Shown piece by piece: positions 56,631-64,000 of a stretch of 64,000 bases of DNA. Numbering within the stretch: position 1 is the first letter of the stretch; each line of letters opens with the position of its first letter. The DNA is from Rhizobium jaguaris (lineage in GTDB: Bacteria > Pseudomonadota > Alphaproteobacteria > Rhizobiales > Rhizobiaceae): the NCBI RefSeq assembly GCF_003627755.1, contig NZ_CP032696.1, positions 186,001 to 250,000 on the forward strand, given 5' to 3'. The position numbers were made by a program, and so were the translations under genes. The notes under the pieces are model-generated. The model did not search any database and was not told the origin of the DNA. It saw only the letters and a list, made by a program, of their open reading frames with translations.

Positions 56631-57341
56631 TTAGCGGCGAAATGTGGTGATGTGGGTCGCTCTCACATGCTTTCCGTCGGTCCAATCACGGAGCCGGTTT
56701 GGATGCGCAGCGTTGATAATGATCCCCGAGGCACCTCGCAACGACATGAAATGGGCAGCACAAGTATCGATTGACGTATGACCAAGCTCAGCTAGATCAT
56801 GGGCATCAATCTCTTTTATGAGCGCTTCGGGATCATGAGTTGCGGCGTCGCGATAGATACCGTCTACATCGGTCAGCATTGCCAATAGAGGAGCATTCGT
56901 TACCCAAGCACTCCATGCGGCAACAGCATCGGACGTGATGTCCCAACTCCAAACAGCCGGATCCATCGCGAAGAGCATGTGTGACGGAAGCAGAACTGGA
57001 ATTTTGCCAACCTTTGCCAGGCTCCGGCATTCGCCCAACGTCGCGGATGGAACAAGATTAGGAGAGAAAGCGCGGTGCGCCAGCAAATATCCCGTCTGAT
57101 CTTGAGCGAGAGCGCAGGCGTGAGGGGCCGCAAACGGCGCCGGAGGATATGCTGTGTCAGCAGCCTCAATGGCTTTGTCCTGAAAGCCTCTGCCAGGGAC
57201 CACCAAAATTCGATCGCCACGCTGGACCAAGCGCTCGAGCTCCGCGACAGCCGCCCTACATACCGACAGATCATGCATGAGGCTTCCGCCGAATTCGACA
57301 ACGATCGAAAAGTCGTGTGAGGGAAAACTTTCGGCGAACAT
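56631..57341 (-). CDS. Amino acid kinase superfamily protein
   Basis: A 236-residue protein of the aspartokinase / uridylate kinase fold: VVEFGGSLMHD near the start (the usual Lys is replaced by Glu-Phe in this alignment), ILVVPGRGFQDKAIE, WDITSDAVAAWSAW, and ALLAMLTDVDGIYRDA. Relatives include small-molecule kinases such as MfnE. Substrate unknown. It is divergent from the NTF2/SDR/LLM operon; no promoter is obvious on its side. Confidence 0.7.
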   Translation of the reverse strand: MFAESFPSHDFSIVVEFGGSLMHDLSVCRAAVAELERLVQRGDRILVVPGRGFQDKAIEAADTAYPPAPFAAPHACALAQDQTGYLLAHRAFSPNLVPSATLGECRSLAKVGKIPVLLPSHMLFAMDPAVWSWDITSDAVAAWSAWVTNAPLLAMLTDVDGIYRDAATHDPEALIKEIDAHDLAELGHTSIDTCAAHFMSLRGASGIIINAAHPNRLRDWTDGKHVRATHITTFRR

Positions 57342-57878
57342 GTTCTGAAGCTCCCCTCCCGCTGCTTAAGCCATATCGACATCTGCGGGGATTTCCGAAG
57401 TCAGATTCCGACGCGCATCTGAGATTTTCTGGAAAGAGGCAGCGTTCGATTGCTTCATTTCCATGTCACTTTGCGGAACAAACTCGGTCACGTTGATCAT
57501 TATGCCGAGAAGCTTCGTCACGCTCAAAAAGTCGCTCTTCCATCATGTTCCACGCAGATTTCCACTGAACGCTGCTGGAGAAATCTCGACGTGGCGACGA
57601 CCTTTCATATTTGCTAGGAAGCTCAAGCGACCATGCCTGTCTATTTAGTTGTTGACTTCCAACATCCCTGCGCTTCGGACATCCAGCAACAGGAACATGT
57701 GTCGGCAGCATTCTTTGCGTCGCGACTGAACGGCATCAAAAACCGTGCCAACTATGCAGGACGGGTTCGCAAGGATTTTCTCTGTGTTTCTCCATGAGTT
57801 AAAGCCGCAGGCAGCGAAAGATCGCAGAAGCTGATAAGAGCGCGTCACGCGGATTAAACGCGCAAGTATTGTCCAATT
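57342..57878. other. Intergenic stretch between the kinase gene and the NifA site
   Basis: About 540 bases. Short frames on the minus strand (for example 57466-57711) have no recognisable family. No supported gene. Confidence 0.5.
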
Positions 57879-57998
57879 TGTCGGACAGGCGACAGAGGCT
57901 TGTTAAGTCAATCTCGCTTGCATTCCCTTAATGGCTTGAAATCACACACGGAAATCGTCTCTTCGGCTACGCTGGTCGAGTTGGCACGGTTTTTGATG
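57879..57998 (+). promoter_or_regulatory. NifA-dependent sigma-54 promoter of the NTF2/SDR/LLM operon
   Basis: A perfect NifA site TGT-CGGACAGGCG-ACA at 57879-57894 is followed 88 bases later by TGGCAC-GGTTT-TTGAT at 57983-57998, with exact -24/-12 spacing. The arrangement equals that before nifQ and fixA in this window. The leader to the first gene start is about 380 bases. Confidence 0.82.
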
Positions 57999-58378
57999 CT
58001 GTTCAGCGTTGTAACGGCGAAAGCTGCCGGCCGGCGATCGTTTATTGGATGACCGTCAGTCGGGAGGAGGTAGGCGCCGTATCGAATCGTCAGATTGCAT
58101 TTTGTCGAAGAAGAAAATCAATGGAAACCAGAGGACCGATCGGTCTGTCGCGCCGCCACCCGTATAACGGTCAACGTCGGCCGATCGCCGCCACAGGACT
58201 TCCAGCCGGACGAGGGCCTGATGGTCGGGAAACGTGTTATCGGACCACCTCGCCGCGATTGAGGGTCAAGGTGCGGTGCGCCTGCGATCGTCCACCGGCC
58301 GTGAACATTCTGGAATCATTGCCGCGTTACTCGATGCGCGAAAACGCCTCTTCCAACCTTAGAATTTGCGACAAAGCG

Positions 58379-58912
58379 ATGTTCCACGAACAGATTACCG
58401 AATTACTTGATCGCGAGGCGATCCGCGACTGCCTTTACCGATACTGCCGCGGGATAGATCGGGCCGATGAGGCGGCGCTGCGGAGCGCCTACTGGCCCGA
58501 TGCGCATGATCATCACGGAGCCTATTCCGGCTCGGCCGAGGGTTTCATCGAGTTCGCACTGAACGTCTTTAAGACCGAACCGCGCAATTTTCACCAGATC
58601 ACCAACGTCCTGATCGAGTTCATCGATCCGGCTACGGCTGCCGTCGAAAGTTACTTCACTGCGCTGCAACGCGGACCGGACGGCGCGAGGACGGAACGTC
58701 AGGTCCTCTTGTGCGGCCGCTATTGCGACCTGTTTCAGAAACGGGACGGGGAGTGGCGCATTGCCGAGCGGACTGTTGTCTACGATTGGGTCGAGGAGCA
58801 GACCGCGCCGGCGACCTCCGAGGCGGAGCGCTTCGGTCTCCGGCAGCCGATCGGAGCATCCTATCCGACCGATCCGGTCTATGCGCTCGGGAAACGTCGT
58901 TCAGAAACGTGA
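58379..58912 (+). CDS. NTF2-like (SnoaL-type) protein
   Basis: A 177-residue protein with the SnoaL_4 / small-subunit dioxygenase-like fold: [51 protein letters not shown], and [19 protein letters not shown]. Such proteins act as dehydratases, isomerases or monooxygenase partners. ATG 58379 is chosen because the family starts there, though its ribosome site is poor; the frame is open upstream with non-protein-like composition. First gene of a sigma-54-driven operon with the tandem SDR and the LLM oxidoreductase. Confidence 0.75.
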   Translation: MFHEQITELLDREAIRDCLYRYCRGIDRADEAALRSAYWPDAHDHHGAYSGSAEGFIEFALNVFKTEPRNFHQITNVLIEFIDPATAAVESYFTALQRGPDGARTERQVLLCGRYCDLFQKRDGEWRIAERTVVYDWVEEQTAPATSEAERFGLRQPIGASYPTDPVYALGKRRSET

Positions 58913-58925
58913 AGGTGTGATCCAT

Positions 58926-59067
58926 ATGGCGCAAATGCCTTGTGATGAGGGGTTTCAGATCTTGGTCGGCGACGGAGCGGAAATCACATGACCATTCTGT
59001 CTATTGCCATGTCGTGGGTGATTGCCCGGCACACATGGACCGGTAAAAGGTCAGGAGAATTCTCATG
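58926..59067 (+). other. Two coupled micro-ORFs between NTF2-like and SDR genes
   Basis: ATG 58926 opens a 21-codon frame (MAQMPCDEGFQILVGDGAEI) whose stop overlaps the ATG at 58988 (ATGA). That second frame of 26 codons (MTILSIAMSWVIARHTW) ends in a TGA that overlaps the SDR ATG at 59065. They may be remnants of a lost gene or a chain of translational coupling. Confidence 0.35.
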
Positions 59068-60573
59068 AAACGGCAAGGACGCGTCGTCATCATTACAGGC
59101 GCCGCAGGCGGGATCGGCCGCGCCTTGGTCGATGCCCATGTCGCTGCAGGAGACATTGTCGTTGCCGCGGATCTCCCGGGCAGCGGCGTGCTTGAACTGG
59201 TTCGGGCTCTCGACCCAGTGCATATTGGACTTGAATTCGATGTCTCGCGGGAAGAAGACATCCTTGCCCTTTATGAGAGGATCGACGCGCAGTTCGACCA
59301 GATCGACGTTCTCGTCAACAATGCGGGGATAGGACCCAGTATGGCTGCGACTGCCGACACCGGCATCGACGCCTTCCGACGTGCATTGGCGGTAAATCTC
59401 ATCGGGCCTTTCGTCATGGGTCGCGAAGCCGCGCGGCGGATGCGGCCAGGTGCATCTATCATCAATGTTGCCTCGATGGCGGGCATGATTGGCAATCCGA
59501 AACGCAACGCCTACGCAGCTTCGAAAGCGGGCCTTATCTCGATTACGAAATCGCTCGCCTGCGAGTTGGCTTCTCTTGGCATCCGCGTGACGGCAGTGGC
59601 GCCGGGATATGTACGCACGCCGATGGTCGCACAATTGGAATGCGCGGGCCAGACGAACTTAGCGGCGGTTCGCAGCCGCGTGCCGATGGGGCGCATGGCG
59701 CGTCCGGAGGAAATTGCACGAGTCGTGCTGTTTCTCGCCAGTGCGGACGCGCATTCTATCAACGGCACGGTGCTGACAATTGATGGGGGTTGGATGTCCT
59801 TCAACCAGCCCGGCCGCGCGCACCCGCGCGTCAGCGGCACACCACGAGCCGAACTCTTGCGTCCGCCAGAACAGAGCGACAGGCGGATCGTCCTCGTCAC
59901 AGGCGGAGCAACCAGCATAGGTGCAGCCATCATTCGCCGCTTTAGAGCAAACGGCGATACCGTCGTAATTGCCGACAAAAACGGGGCCGCCGCGGCGCAG
60001 TTCGCAAACTCTCTCGGTGGCGAGCACATGGGCAAATCCGTGGACGTCACCATCGAAGCGGAGGTGGTTGCGCTCTTCGACGATTTGCGCGAGCGGTTCG
60101 GGCGGCTGGAGGTCCTCGTCAACGGCGCAGCTTGGCCCGATAGTTGCGCTTCGGGAGTTGAGCAAACGCCTGCCGAGATCGCACGCGTCATTGATGTCAA
60201 TCTCACCGGTGCCTTCGCCTGCGCGCGTGAGGCAATCAAGATGATGCGGCCGGGCGGGGTGATCCTGAATATCGGGTCAATCAACCGCTCCCTGACGATT
60301 GCCCAACGCCATGCATATGGTGCATCAAAAGCGGGGTTAGAAATGCTGACCCGCTGCATGGCTGCCGAACTCGGACCGGTTGGCATTCGGACAGCGACGA
60401 TCGCACTTGGCTTTATTCACACACCTGATGTTGCACAGGATGCGATCAGCCGCCGCGACCCGATCGGCGAGATGGTGGCACAGTCCGAAGGCGTGGCTAA
60501 CGCAGCATTCTTCCTGGCTTCGCCAGATGCTTCATACGTCAACGGTTCGACACTCTACGTGGGCAGCAGTTGA
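59065..60573 (+). CDS. Tandem short-chain dehydrogenase/reductase (two fused SDR domains)
   Basis: A 502-residue protein made of two complete SDR units. Unit 1: TGAAGGIG at 11-18, NNAG at 85-88, Ser137, Tyr150-xxx-Lys154. Unit 2: TGGATSIG at 279-286, NGAA replacing NNAG near 353, Ser405, Tyr418-xxx-Lys422. Both catalytic triads are intact. CAGGAG lies seven bases before the ATG. A similar double SDR, y4vI, exists on pNGR234a beside a luciferase-like gene (y4vJ), as here. It probably oxidises or reduces two positions of a small hydrophobic substrate; substrate unknown. Confidence 0.88.
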   Translation: MKRQGRVVIITGAAGGIGRALVDAHVAAGDIVVAADLPGSGVLELVRALDPVHIGLEFDVSREEDILALYERIDAQFDQIDVLVNNAGIGPSMAATADTGIDAFRRALAVNLIGPFVMGREAARRMRPGASIINVASMAGMIGNPKRNAYAASKAGLISITKSLACELASLGIRVTAVAPGYVRTPMVAQLECAGQTNLAAVRSRVPMGRMARPEEIARVVLFLASADAHSINGTVLTIDGGWMSFNQPGRAHPRVSGTPRAELLRPPEQSDRRIVLVTGGATSIGAAIIRRFRANGDTVVIADKNGAAAAQFANSLGGEHMGKSVDVTIEAEVVALFDDLRERFGRLEVLVNGAAWPDSCASGVEQTPAEIARVIDVNLTGAFACAREAIKMMRPGGVILNIGSINRSLTIAQRHAYGASKAGLEMLTRCMAAELGPVGIRTATIALGFIHTPDVAQDAISRRDPIGEMVAQSEGVANAAFFLASPDASYVNGSTLYVGSS

Positions 60574-60632
60574 ACCTCGTTTTGACGATATGGGATTCTC
60601 TCACGATCAGGAACATTCAAGGAGATCGAAAA

Positions 60633-60986
60633 ATGAAGATCCACCGTGCGCCAGACAGCGTGCGGAGGGTCATCGAAGACGACAGTTTTAAGGAGCGCCG
60701 GCGACTGGCGAATGGCAAGCAAATTTCCCTCGAAACCTCGAATACCGAAAAAAGGGAATCGGCATCAAGGCCAAGGACAATTCGCGCGCCCGCCGGCTAT
60801 TCCCTGACGGGCCCAACCTCAATGAGGAAACGCTATGGAATTTGCGACATTCATCCTTGCCTCCCAGCGTGGCTATCATCAATCGTCCGAGAGTGTCATC
60901 CGCAATTCAATCGAACAGGCGGTCCTTTCGGAACAGGCTGGCTTCAACACCGCGTGGTTTGCCGAGCACCACTTCAACAACTATAG
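60633..60986 (+). CDS. Possible small protein overlapping the LLM gene start
   Basis: ATG 60633 has a very good ribosome site (AAGGAG, eight bases upstream) and opens a frame of 117 codons, of which the first 60 (MKIHRAPDSVRRVIEDDSFK, then basic) look protein-like. The remainder overlaps the LLM gene out of frame and is probably not original; a frameshift or lost stop is likely. Uncertain. Confidence 0.35.
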   Translation: MKIHRAPDSVRRVIEDDSFKERRRLANGKQISLETSNTEKRESASRPRTIRAPAGYSLTGPTSMRKRYGICDIHPCLPAWLSSIVRECHPQFNRTGGPFGTGWLQHRVVCRAPLQQL

Positions 60987-61899
60987 CCTGGTTCCATCGC
61001 CCTTGATGATGGTAGCGCATTGCGCCGGCCGGACGAACTCCATCCGCCTCGGCACCGGTGTCTGCGTCCTGCCGCTCTATCAACCGCAGCGTCTGCTTTC
61101 CGAGATCGGCTTCGCCGATATCGTTTCGAGCGGTCGCCTTGAGCTTGGCGTCGGCTCCGGATATCAGCAGTTCGAGTTCGAGCGCTTCGGTGTCGATATC
61201 GATGCGGCGCCCGCTGTTTGTTCGGAATACCTGGACGTCCTACTTAAGGGCCTCAAGCAAAAGATCTTTGAGCACGACGGCCAATATATAAAGATACCTC
61301 CCACGGCGATTTCGGCGCGGACCGTCCAGAAGCCGACCCCTCCGATCTGGATCGCTGCGGCGTCCGGATACAGCATGGGCCGGGCTTATCGCGAGGGACA
61401 CAATCTCTTCGTCACAGCATTCCACGACGGCTTGGATGCTTTGAGCACGTTGCGCGAAAGCATCGAGAAAGCAGCACTCTCAAAAAATAAGGACGTTACG
61501 GACGCCAAGATATCGCTGTTGCGTTGTTGTTATGCCAGCGACAACGAGACGGAGATCAACAGCTATCTCGATAACGCCCGTTTCCAGCGCCGGCTATCCG
61601 AAGCGCTTCATCAGCGCCGCCAGCAGAGCGAGGACGGCTATCTGCTGCAGGAAACCCCAACGCAACAGGACCTGTCGTTTCAGACTATGCGCGACAATCT
61701 GCCGGTCGGCAGTGTGGATCGGGTGATCGATCGCCTGCTGGAAGAGATCAGTGTGCTGAAGCCATCCCAGATCGCAATGCATTGTCAATTGGGCGATTTC
61801 GATCATCAGACGATGCTGCGGCAAATAGAGCTCTGGGGAGACAAAATCATTCCGGCGGTCAACAAATCGCTCGGTCACGCGCCCGGGATGACGGAATAG
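60835..61899 (+). CDS. Luciferase-like (LLM class) flavin-dependent oxidoreductase
   Basis: A 354-residue FMN-dependent monooxygenase of the bacterial luciferase family: FATFILASQRGYHQSSESVI, EQAGFNTAWFAEHHFNNYSL, RLGTGVCVLPLYQPQRLLSE, SSGRLELGVGSGYQQFEFERFG, and PTPPIWIAAASGYSMG. GAGGAA lies five bases before the ATG. Third main gene of the operon. The homologue y4vJ on pNGR234a sits beside the same tandem SDR. With the SDR and SnoaL-type proteins it suggests oxidation of a host or bacterial small molecule in the nodule. Confidence 0.85.
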   Translation: MEFATFILASQRGYHQSSESVIRNSIEQAVLSEQAGFNTAWFAEHHFNNYSLVPSPLMMVAHCAGRTNSIRLGTGVCVLPLYQPQRLLSEIGFADIVSSGRLELGVGSGYQQFEFERFGVDIDAAPAVCSEYLDVLLKGLKQKIFEHDGQYIKIPPTAISARTVQKPTPPIWIAAASGYSMGRAYREGHNLFVTAFHDGLDALSTLRESIEKAALSKNKDVTDAKISLLRCCYASDNETEINSYLDNARFQRRLSEALHQRRQQSEDGYLLQETPTQQDLSFQTMRDNLPVGSVDRVIDRLLEEISVLKPSQIAMHCQLGDFDHQTMLRQIELWGDKIIPAVNKSLGHAPGMTE

Positions 61900-62083
61900 A
61901 CGCTTCCCGAGATTAGGCTGTAATTTCTGATGATGGGTCGTTCGGACCATGACTGAAATCGACGCCGCACCACGGCGAGCGGGCCTCGTTGACGATGCCT
62001 GGTTCTGGCCTGGGGAGACCGCAAGCTAGACTTTGGCGAATTCGCCACGATAAATTGTTGCAACTTGGATCGCGGTGTCGACC
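61900..62083. other. Short intergenic gap between convergent genes
   Basis: About 180 bases; no gene. No strong terminator hairpin is seen. Confidence 0.4.
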
Positions 62084-62629
62084 TCAGTCAGCCAGACCCA
62101 GAGTCTCGAAGTGAAACGGGCCGCGCACCCCAGCGGAAAAACGCTCAGCCGCGTTGAGAGCCATTTCCAACCTTTCGCGGGGCGGAGAGCGTGACGATGC
62201 AAAGAGCGCGCCCAGTGCAATTTGCTGACCGCATCCGCAGGCGTCAAAGCCATCGATCGCCTCGCCAACCTGATAATCGTCATCGATCCTGAAAAGCCTT
62301 CCGGCATAGCCGACGAGGAAGGTGCCGCCGAGCTCGGCATCGTTCTGCCGCCGTGCGTAGCCACCATCTTTCAGGCATTGGCGGAGCGCGTTGACGAACT
62401 CCGTCACCATAAAGGCGTACACATCCGTTTCGGGGTGTCTTTTGGGTGGCTTGAAGGAATGTGCCAATAGCTGGCCCATTCTAAACGAAGAGGTAAATCC
62501 GAAGAGAAAGTCCTGCTTGCGGAACACCTTGCGATCGGCTCGGACGGTAAGCGAATAGCCGGCCACGCCAGCGCTATCGCCCCCGATATGAACGGATGCG
62601 TCGCTGACTAAACCGACAATACATGTCAT
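62084..62629 (-). CDS. Proteasome-beta/HslV-like Ntn hydrolase
   Basis: A 181-residue Ntn-fold peptidase-like protein starting MTCIVGLVSDASVHIGGDSA then GVAGYSL; Thr2 would be exposed as the N-terminal nucleophile after Met removal. It also has FLFGFTSSFRMGQLLA, GGTFLVGYAGRLFRIDDDY, and GCGQQIALGALFA. It has no HslU-type ATPase partner here. A -24/-12 promoter 96 bases upstream and a NifA site further up suggest expression in the nodule. Confidence 0.75.
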   Translation of the reverse strand: MTCIVGLVSDASVHIGGDSAGVAGYSLTVRADRKVFRKQDFLFGFTSSFRMGQLLAHSFKPPKRHPETDVYAFMVTEFVNALRQCLKDGGYARRQNDAELGGTFLVGYAGRLFRIDDDYQVGEAIDGFDACGCGQQIALGALFASSRSPPRERLEMALNAAERFSAGVRGPFHFETLGLAD

Positions 62630-62724
62630 CCGCGGCTGCTCCTCACGTCGGCTCTCTTTATAAAATCCAATGCGCCATTAGCAGCCGACCAGGATTTGCC
62701 GCATTCGCTGCCTCAGGCTCAACC

Positions 62725-62740
62725 AGCAAACAGCATGCCA
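62725..62740 (-). promoter_or_regulatory. Sigma-54 promoter of the HslV-like gene
   Basis: On the minus strand TGGCAT-GCTGT-TTGCT fits the -24/-12 consensus fully and points to the gene starting at 62629. The nearest NifA site is 62917-62932, about 180 bases upstream, within the range for enhancer action. Confidence 0.65.
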
Positions 62741-62916
62741 ACCAGCACACCAACCAGGACACGGCCTCCCGCGGCCGTGACAGCTGCTCCACGGTCTTAC
62801 CACTTCCTAGTTGGTCGATGGGATTACCAGACTCTGATGATGCAGGTGCGCTCTCGCCTGAAGCCGCAAGACTTCGTGATGGTTGTTGTTTGATCCAGGG
62901 AAGCGGACGTCGGGTT

Positions 62917-63022
62917 TGTTCCGTCCGCGACACGGACTTGTTCGGCGAGCTGGCGCAGCCACGCCTAAGCCTTTGATTATCAGGTCATCCACGCTCTTTG
63001 CCGAGCTGGCACGGCTTTTGAA
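62917..63022 (+). promoter_or_regulatory. NifA-dependent sigma-54 promoter toward the prolyl oligopeptidase gene
   Basis: A perfect NifA site TGT-TCCGTCCGCG-ACA at 62917-62932 and TGGCAC-GGCTT-TTGAA at 63007-63022, 75 bases apart. The next gene in this direction is at 63667, leaving a 640-base leader. The site may also serve the divergent promoter at 62725-62740. Confidence 0.75.
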
Positions 63023-63666
63023 GTTCCTCTGTCGGGAGGTGGTAGGAACGGCCGACCTGTGACGACATCGATGCAACAGGACGCAGAGGAAAGCCATCAT
63101 GCCAAGTCTGGCGCAGATCCGCATTCGGCCGGAAAGGCAGATAGCGCCTGGCATCGGAACGTTCGATTGCTCAAGTTGGCGACAATTCTCACAACCGCTT
63201 GGCGCCGCCGCTAATGGGCCTCAGGTTGAATTTCGATGAACATGTGCTTGCCTTACGTTCGCGTTCGCTGGACAAGAACCGACGGCGGCAACCAGCCCTT
63301 CACACGTCAAGCCGCGCCTTTCTCGGCTGCCGTCAGCCAAGCCTTCTCCTTGGAGGAGGGGAGAGGCGCAAATTCCGTGCGGGCTTTCCGCGACCCCAGG
63401 CTAAGGCGATCGGGCGAATGCATGGATCACCGGGATCATCGCCTAGCGGCCATCGAGTGATACCGATTTCTGGCAGGGCGAAATTCATTCGGTGGGCCAA
63501 AAACAGCCGCTTGTTGCCACCACGTTCTCAACGCGGGAGGCTCAGCAACGCAAAAGCAAGCGGAGATAAGACCATCCCCGGACAGATCGTCTGGCGGGTG
63601 CCCGCCATCACAAGTTTACCGCTTCCTCGCACCACGAAATTCTTCTCGATTTGGAGTTGCTCGCAC
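63023..63666. other. Long leader before the prolyl oligopeptidase gene
   Basis: About 640 bases between the sigma-54 promoter and the next gene. A frame at 63236-63460 has no recognisable features. A GGGAGG-GGTAGG stretch just after the promoter resembles one in the leader of the NTF2/SDR/LLM operon near 58057-58072. No supported gene. Confidence 0.45.
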
Positions 63667-64000
63667 ATGACTGTTATCGATCCTCGCCCGACGCTGAATG
63701 CTCCCGATGACGACCCTTATCTCTGGCTGGAAGACATCGATGGCGAGAAGGCCTTGATTTGGGTCACCGAGCAATCGGCGCGAACGCTGGCACGCTTTGG
63801 CGGGCCGCGGTTCGAAGGAGACCGCGACGTGCTCACAGGGATTTTCGATCGCCCTGACAGGATTGCCTGGATCATGCGCCGCGACAAATACCTCTACAAT
63901 TTCTGGCGAGATGCCGAAAATCCGAGAGGTTTGTGGCGCAGAACAACGCTTGCCGCCTACTTAACGGCAAAGCCGGAGTGGGAGATCGTTCTCGACGTGG
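63667..64000 (+). CDS. Prolyl oligopeptidase family protein (partial, runs off the window)
   Basis: Only the first 111 codons are present. The start MTVIDPRPTLNAPDDDPYLW then LEDIDGEKALIWVTEQ is the typical N-terminus of S9A prolyl oligopeptidases (family about 690-700 residues), and RRDKYLYNFWRDAENPRGLW belongs to the beginning of the propeller domain. GGAG lies ten bases before the ATG. A similar gene, y4nA, is on pNGR234a. The catalytic domain is outside the window. NifA/sigma-54 control is likely from the upstream elements. Confidence 0.82.
   Translation, partial: MTVIDPRPTLNAPDDDPYLWLEDIDGEKALIWVTEQSARTLARFGGPRFEGDRDVLTGIFDRPDRIAWIMRRDKYLYNFWRDAENPRGLWRRTTLAAYLTAKPEWEIVLDV

Noticed and set aside
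62658..62976. Overlapping frames between the HslV-like gene and the NifA site
   Set aside because: They cover the two promoter elements, overlap on opposite strands and match nothing I know.

Overview
This window is a piece of a rhizobial symbiotic plasmid. It carries a complete nod operon in the order nodD (divergent) / nod box / nodA-B-C-S-U-I-J-H-P-Q, and a nitrogen-fixation block iscN-nifU-nifS-nifW-fixABCX-nifA-nifB-fdxN-nifZ-nifT with nifQ, rpoN2 and prxS beside it. The nodS-U-I-J-H-P-Q order is that of Rhizobium tropici-type bean and Leucaena symbionts (N-methylated, sulfated Nod factors). The iscN-nifU-nifS and prxS-rpoN2 pairs are as in Rhizobium etli. I therefore place it in Rhizobium, probably the R. 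tropici group, on gene order and protein recognition only. There are no rRNA or tRNA genes and no CRISPR array that I can see; nifHDKEN lie outside the window.

Layout. 1-3.3 kb: biotin operon bioB-F-D-A (minus, bioA cut by the window edge) under two BioR-type operators. 3.3-9 kb: a sparse region with two paralogous XRE-type regulators, a lone repC with a structured antisense-RNA-like leader, and a conserved-looking hypothetical gene. 9-21 kb: nod genes, with a deleted aldo/keto reductase relic between nodJ and nodH. 21.5-25.5 kb: an ietA-ietS type AAA-ATPase / subtilase module plus a DUF3223 gene. 25.8 kb: a RIME-type repeat. 26-41.5 kb: SIR2-like gene, then the nif/fix block, nifQ, rpoN2, prxS. 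42-47.5 kb: a broken PEP mutase paralogue, then an intact, translationally coupled His-Xaa-Ser system hxsD-B-C-A and two envelope-type genes. 49.5-52.5 kb: an AbiE toxin-antitoxin pair with a frameshifted toxin, and ISL3 and IS5 transposase remnants. 52.8-55 kb: phosphonate genes (pepM, aminotransferase relic, cytidylyltransferase). 55.3-56.5 kb: two frameshifted genes. 56.6-64 kb: an amino-acid-kinase gene, an NTF2-like / tandem SDR / luciferase-like oxidoreductase operon, and two divergent peptidase genes.

How it fits together. NodD at the nod box switches on Nod-factor synthesis (NodABC backbone, NodS/NodU decoration, NodH/P/Q sulfation, NodIJ export). NifA with RpoN (one copy encoded here) would drive fixA, iscN, nifB, nifQ and prxS. 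Good -24/-12 promoters, some with a TGT-N10-ACA site at the right distance, also stand before the NTF2/SDR/LLM operon and between the two divergent peptidase genes, so these accessory genes look like part of the symbiotic NifA regulon. A further perfect -24/-12 element lies upstream of the second XRE-type regulator. The accessory segments show decay: at least six frameshifted or truncated genes.
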